Of a stretch of DNA of 64,000 nt, positions 60,523-64,000 are shown in pieces. This DNA comes from Mogibacterium kristiansenii (GTDB taxonomy: Bacteria; Bacillota; Clostridia; Peptostreptococcales; Anaerovoracaceae): the NCBI RefSeq assembly GCF_009695905.1, contig NZ_VUNA01000003.1:1-64000 (forward strand), written 5' to 3'. Positions within the stretch are counted from its first letter, which is position 1. Each line of letters begins with the position of its first letter. Position numbers and translations under genes: made by a program. The notes beneath the pieces were generated by a model. It was given only the letters and a program-made list of their open reading frames with translations, did no database searches and was not told the origin of the DNA.

Positions 60523-61104
60523 ATGAGATTAGATGCTGCAGGCAAAGCATGCCCAATTCCTGTAATCATGGCGAAGAAAGAGCTGGACAACGGCACTCAG
60601 GATCTGTCCATTCTGGTAGATGGTCAGACTCAGATTGACAACCTGTCCCGCCTGGGAAAGACATATGGAAGAGAAATCACCGTTACACCGGAAGGAGAGA
60701 AGCTCGTTGCTACATTTGCGGATGGCGACGGCAATATTCCGGAATCCGCTCACGGCTTTGACGAAGGAAGCTACGCGGTATTCTTCAACAAGGAAGGTCT
60801 GGGAAGCGGCGATGCCGAACTGGGAATGAACCTGGCAAAGATGGCCATCTTCACCCTGTCCGAGAGCGAAAACATCCCGACCTACGTGCTCTTCATGAAC
60901 GGCGGCGTAAAGCTGACCACCGGCGTAGAGCCTCAGATTATTGAGAACCTGAACACTCTGATTGAGAAAGGAACCAAGGTTCTGGTATGCGGCACTTGCC
61001 TGAACTTCTTCGGAATCAAGGAAGACTGCAAGGTTGGAACCGTCAGCAACATGTATGACATCCTGGGTGCAATGCAGGAAGTTTCCAAGGTTATCACTCT
61101 GTAG
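60523..61104 (+). CDS. yedF: Selenium-metabolism protein YedF
   Basis: A 193-residue two-domain protein. Residues 1-70 are a SirA/TusA-like domain with the CPIPV motif (Cys10), a site for carrying sulfur or selenium. Residues about 80-193 are a DsrE-like domain (YAVFFNKEGLGSGDAELG, LVCGTCLNFFGI). The family occurs in selenium-using anaerobes and is linked to selenium metabolism. It is followed 15 bp later by the DUF3343 gene, its common partner. AGGAGG precedes the ATG. Confidence 0.88.
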   Translation: MRLDAAGKACPIPVIMAKKELDNGTQDLSILVDGQTQIDNLSRLGKTYGREITVTPEGEKLVATFADGDGNIPESAHGFDEGSYAVFFNKEGLGSGDAELGMNLAKMAIFTLSESENIPTYVLFMNGGVKLTTGVEPQIIENLNTLIEKGTKVLVCGTCLNFFGIKEDCKVGTVSNMYDILGAMQEVSKVITL

Positions 61105-61119
61105 GAGAGGGTGGTGTTC

Positions 61120-61395
61120 ATGACGGATACTTTTTACCTGTACACTTTCGAATCCACCCACGGAGCCATTTCCACCGAGAAGCTGCTGAAGCCGGTGGGC
61201 TGCACCATCATGCCGGTGCCTCGGCACATCTCCACCAGCTGCGGAATCGCCGTTCGGGTGGAGCCGGAGAAATTCGATGAATCAAAAAAGGTATTCCTGG
61301 AGGGGACGGAGTTAGTCCCGGAGGAATACCATGTCTATCGGATTGAGGAAGATAAGTCCATCAAGCGATTCGATTACGAACCGGTTACCCTTTAG
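61120..61395 (+). CDS. DUF3343 putative Se/S carrier-like protein
   Basis: A 91-residue protein. YLYTFESTHGAISTEKLLK and PVPRHISTSCGIAVRVEP match DUF3343, a small family next to yedF in selenium-using bacteria, with a conserved Cys in STSCG. It may hold selenium or sulfur. ATG at 61120 follows GGAGAGGGTGG; a GTG three codons earlier is not needed. Its stop codon overlaps the stop of the convergent phosphatase gene. Confidence 0.8.
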   Translation: MTDTFYLYTFESTHGAISTEKLLKPVGCTIMPVPRHISTSCGIAVRVEPEKFDESKKVFLEGTELVPEEYHVYRIEEDKSIKRFDYEPVTL

Positions 61396-61413
61396 AGGTA
61401 ACCGGTTTCTTTT
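61379..61413. terminator. Terminator hairpin with both convergent stop codons in its loop
   Basis: AACCGGTTACC (61379-61389) pairs perfectly with GGTAACCGGTT (61397-61407). The 7-base loop holds the stop codons of the DUF3343 and phosphatase genes. TTCTTTTTTC follows on the plus strand. Confidence 0.85.
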
Positions 61414-62003
61414 TTCTCTACCACAATTTTCTCATCTCGGACGACGTATTCGCCGTCGATGCAGTCCACAATCATCAGATCGCAGTTATGCACATCCTCA
61501 TCCCAGAAATTTTTCAACTCTTTGTGCCGGAAATAGAGGAGCATGGCGTGAATGGCCGTTCCGTGGGACGCCACCAGCACATTTCCTTGTTCCCGAGTCT
61601 TCAATTCTTCCAAAAAGTCCGTTATCCGCTGAATCAGATGTTGAAAAGTCTCCCCTCTCCCCGCCGGCAGAAATTCATCCGGTGCGGAAAAGAATTTCTG
61701 CGACTCTCCGGGAAGCTCCCGGTAGGCATAGCCTTCCAGCTCGCCGAAATCAAATTCCTCGATTCGATCATCCACGTGAAACGTGTCTTGGCTCTGTCCG
61801 GTAACGATTTCGCAGGTATCCAGCGCCCTTCTCAGCGGGCTGCAATAGATTGCATCGAAACGAAGGTTTTTCTCCCGAACCACCTTTGCCAAATCCTCTG
61901 CCTGTTCAATACCGGTGGCGTTCAGGTCCACATCCATGTGCCCCTGCACCTTCCGGGCCAGGTTCAGATCCGTTTGTCCATGTCGTAATATAAATAATCT
62001 CAC
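61392..62003 (-). CDS. Histidine phosphatase family protein (phosphoglycerate mutase-like)
   Basis: A 203-residue protein with the RHG motif LFILRHGQTDLNLARKVQG (residues 3-21), a second catalytic block IYCSPLRRALDTCEI, and NVLVASHGTAIHAML with the second His. It may be a broad phosphatase or a cobalamin-type CobC (alpha-ribazole phosphatase); the sequence does not settle this. It converges on DUF3343 with overlapping stops. Confidence 0.88.
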   Translation of the reverse strand: MRLFILRHGQTDLNLARKVQGHMDVDLNATGIEQAEDLAKVVREKNLRFDAIYCSPLRRALDTCEIVTGQSQDTFHVDDRIEEFDFGELEGYAYRELPGESQKFFSAPDEFLPAGRGETFQHLIQRITDFLEELKTREQGNVLVASHGTAIHAMLLYFRHKELKNFWDEDVHNCDLMIVDCIDGEYVVRDEKIVVEKKETGYL

Positions 62004-62072
62004 TGTTTTCTCCCATCTGTGATACGCATTTTTTTAACTGTTATACAGAATACCACAGATGTTTCCGCAGGG

Positions 62073-63419
62073 TCAACTTTCCGGGTTTCGACGATGTGCC
62101 ATTACAAGCAGTCCGCTGCAGCTGAGAATTAGCAGCACCATGGCCACCGCAAAACCATCGTCGCCGGTTTCCGGGGTATCGATTCTTCGAACTTTATTTG
62201 TCTCTCCTTTGGTGCCCCGGCTTTCCTCGTCCGGATTATCGGGGTCCCGGCTTTCCTCGTCCGGATTATCGGGGTCCCGGCTTTCCTCGTAACCGTCTTG
62301 GATTTTCTTCCGCGTTCCGTCTTTGACGGAAATGACCTCGTTCTTGTCCAGATCCAAAATGGTATCGTTGGCGGAGTCATCCACCGTTGCACCGTCCTCA
62401 TCCTCCGGATCGTTTTCCTCCGTCTCAAAATCCCGAGGCTCATCGGAAGTCTCCCCTCCGCTGATTACGTTTTCTGCTGTGTCTTCCGGTTTCGATTCTG
62501 ATGCGTCCGGATTCGCTTCTGATGCATCCGGATTCGTTTCCGGCGTATCCGGCGTATCCGTCGACTCTGCCGGTCCGCCGTCTTCCGTTTCGCTCACCTC
62601 CTCTTCCTCTTCGTATTCCGGGGTGATTTCTTCAAATTCCACATCGGAAGTTTCGCCCGAATGGTTTAATTCTTCGTCTGCTTTTACTGCGGACATCGGC
62701 TTCGACTTTGCTTTTGCTTTTTTTGGTTTTTTTGCCGGAGCAGCCTTTAAATTCCGAATACGAATCACCGTGGCGATTTTTCCGTCATATCGGGCCGCCC
62801 GCACCTTCGCTTTGGTTTTACCGGCTTTAAAATACCACTTTCCGTTCTTCTTCACACCTCCGTCTCGGCCGGCGGAGTACCACAAAGTTCGGCCTTTGGC
62901 ATCTCTTCCCGCATACACCGCCGTATGGATATGGCTGTCCCAGCCGCAAATATCTCCTTTCTTGAGGCCGGCATGCTTCGCTTTTTTGTGGGGATGAAGT
63001 ATCTTCAGCTTGCTGTTTTTCGTAATGCAGGTTTTCCGCTTTCCTCGAATGGCACCTCCTTTGTCAATCCAGAAAACCTGCCCCTTCTTGATAATTCCCG
63101 CATCCTGGAGTGCCCAGGATACGTAGATGGCACAGTTGGTCACGCGCCGCGTCTCTTTGCTTTTCCGGTAAGATCCCTTCCCTCCGTTTACGCTGTAGTG
63201 AAATCCGTCCTTCTCCAGATTCTCGGCTACCCGGTCCAGGGAATGCTTCCAATCCTCGTATGTATAGGCTGATGGGGACGAGGTGGCCGCTTCCGCCGGG
63301 AACGCGGTTCCCAGCCGAGACAACGCGAGAAACAAAAGGAACAAGAATCCCAGGAATCTAAGGAATCCGGATAACTCCGGATTCCTGCCGGCAATCCGAA
63401 CACGGATTGTTCTTTTCAT
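62073..63419 (-). CDS. Secreted surface protein with CHAP/NlpC-like domain and acidic stalk
   Basis: A 448-residue protein with a signal peptide (RIRVAG-type basic start, hydrophobic 18-37, cut near AEAATSS). Residues about 55-225 hold an NlpC/P60- or CHAP-like hydrolase domain: NCAIYVSWALQDAGI (Cys95) and WDSHIHTAVYAG (His near 165-167). About 230-400 is an acidic, Thr/Pro/Asp-rich stalk with three EESRDPDNPD repeats. The tail is DTPETGDDGF, a hydrophobic helix and RR, a sortase-like signal in which TPETG replaces LPXTG. It likely cuts cell wall peptides. Confidence 0.8.
   Translation of the reverse strand: MKRTIRVRIAGRNPELSGFLRFLGFLFLLFLALSRLGTAFPAEAATSSPSAYTYEDWKHSLDRVAENLEKDGFHYSVNGGKGSYRKSKETRRVTNCAIYVSWALQDAGIIKKGQVFWIDKGGAIRGKRKTCITKNSKLKILHPHKKAKHAGLKKGDICGWDSHIHTAVYAGRDAKGRTLWYSAGRDGGVKKNGKWYFKAGKTKAKVRAARYDGKIATVIRIRNLKAAPAKKPKKAKAKSKPMSAVKADEELNHSGETSDVEFEEITPEYEEEEEVSETEDGGPAESTDTPDTPETNPDASEANPDASESKPEDTAENVISGGETSDEPRDFETEENDPEDEDGATVDDSANDTILDLDKNEVISVKDGTRKKIQDGYEESRDPDNPDEESRDPDNPDEESRGTKGETNKVRRIDTPETGDDGFAVAMVLLILSCSGLLVMAHRRNPES
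62217..62291. repeat. In-frame 30-bp tandem repeat in the acidic stalk
   Basis: CGGCTTTCCTCGTCCGGATT followed by ATCGGGGTCC is repeated two and a half times without a mismatch. Each adds ten residues (EESRDPDNPD). Copy-number change would lengthen the stalk without shifting the frame. Confidence 0.85.
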
Positions 63420-63526
63420 ATTGCATCTCCTTTCATATTATTTCCGGTATTGCAGCGCTGATTCCTTTCCGGTGAAAGTATTATGCCACAGAAAAAATTC
63501 CCCTTCAGTACACTTTTATTATCATG

Positions 63527-63546
63527 CGGAAGTTTATAAACTTCCG
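63527..63546. promoter_or_regulatory. Perfect 20-bp palindrome upstream of the surface protein gene
   Basis: CGGAAGTTTATAAACTTCCG is fully self-complementary and is flanked by CAT/ATG, which extends the symmetry. It lies about 110 bp before the start of the minus-strand gene at 63419, next to AT-rich promoter-like DNA. A repressor-binding site is likely. Confidence 0.55.
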
Positions 63547-63555
63547 TATGAGCAA

Positions 63556-64000
63556 GCGTGGTGCGGGCCGGCGGGCGTGGTGCGGGCGTGGTGCGGGGCG
63601 CGACTTGGTGCACGAAATCCCGCCAGCCCTTATATCTCCGTTTCCTTTGCACCAAGTCCCCCGCGTTTTTTCGGGCGTGGTGGGGCGCCGGGCGTGGTGC
63701 GGGCGTGGTGCGGGGCGCGACTTGGTGCACGAAATCCCGCCGGTCCTTATATCTCCGTTTCCTTTGCACCAAGTCCCACGCGTTTCTTCGTCCGTGGCCG
63801 GCGCCGTCTTGGTGCACGAAATCCCGCCGGCCCTTATATCTCCGTTCCCTTTGCACCAATTCCCGCGCGTTTTTTCGCCCGTGGCCGGCGCCGACTTGGT
63901 GCACGAAATCCCGCGAGTCCTTATATCTCCGTTCCCTTTGCACCAATTCCCCCGCATTTCTTCACCCGTGGCCGGCGCCGTCTTGGTGCACGAAATCCCG
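63556..64000. repeat. Array A3: A-type cassettes, running off the window end
   Basis: Cassettes start at about 63603, 63720, 63807, 63894 and 63981, with arms ACTTGGTGCA/TGCACCAAGT (TGCACCAATT in the last complete ones). Spacing is 117, 87, 87 and 87 bp; the extra 30 bp in the first interval is a GGGCGTGGTGCG-type insertion, also seen before the first cassette. Minus-strand cores read GGAGATATAAGGGCTGGCGG. No gene is seen in 63420-64000. Confidence 0.85.

Noticed and set aside
143-63999. Integron attC sites
   Set aside because: Arms lack the GTTRRRY/RYYYAAC core sites, units are near identical, there are no gene cassettes between them and no integrase is in the window.

Overview
The window looks like a chromosomal segment of a moderately GC-rich anaerobic Firmicute of the class Clostridia. 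The signs are strong Shine-Dalgarno sites (AGGAGG type), Firmicutes-type regulators (SepF, HU, a yybP-ykoY riboswitch, TrkA/TrkH), a YedF-DUF3343 pair typical of selenium-using Clostridia, and sortase-type surface proteins. An Anaerovoracaceae/Mogibacterium-like host is a guess. No rRNA, tRNA, phage, transposase or CRISPR array was recognised.

Layout. 1-0.9 kb: repeat array A1. 0.9-7.4 kb: small membrane protein, PEPCK-like P-loop protein, SPFH protein behind a manganese riboswitch, and an argJ-argB-cobI operon. 7.4-9 kb: short repeats and array B1. 9-12.2 kb: zinc-ribbon protein, SepF, degenerate PAP2-like protein, AEC transporter, HU. 12.3-13.9 kb: decayed genes and a MITE-like element. 14-20.8 kb: a TetR-hypB-oxidoreductase-hypA-DUF5692 operon facing a flavoprotein gene. 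21-23.3 kb: CDF transporter, mixed array, and a NifX/SlyD-like fusion. 23.4-28 kb: a NUDIX-fusion gene and a PLD-helicase-DUF3427 gene, a candidate defence pair. 28-36 kb: HerA-like ATPase, TrkH/TrkA, DUF1015 protein, small proteins, nicotinamidase-like hydrolase. 36-39 kb: arrays B2 and B3 enclosing a PD-(D/E)XK-like gene. 39-49.4 kb: a giant vWA/Spy0128 surface protein, then a DUF1461 protein with a two-component system. 49.4-58 kb: single cassettes, MATE pump, a four-gene cell-surface O-acylation operon, aminotransferase, ThrE-type exporter pair. 58-63.4 kb: CBS-type pyrophosphatase, cyclophilin, YedF/DUF3343, phosphoglycerate-mutase-like phosphatase, secreted peptidase-like surface protein. 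63.5 kb to the end: array A3.

The most unusual feature is a dispersed family of intergenic palindromic cassettes of about 50-58 bp. Each has two inverted arms around a conserved asymmetric core resembling AAGGCTTTGCGGG. The arms differ between loci (ACTTGGTGCA, GGTTCGCGC, GTTTGCTCCCC, CATGTTGGCG) while the core is kept. The cassettes occur singly or in tandem arrays with exact periods of 87 bp (A arms) or 96 bp (B arms). Three arrays are preceded by a different short tandem repeat of 20-22 bp period. I know of no described element with this design.

Two metal themes recur. HypA and HypB sit in an operon without hydrogenase genes. A SlyD-like isomerase with a His/Cys-rich linker fused to a NifX domain lies 3.6 kb further on. 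Together they suggest nickel or other metal handling. A manganese riboswitch controls an SPFH protein, which is an unexpected target.
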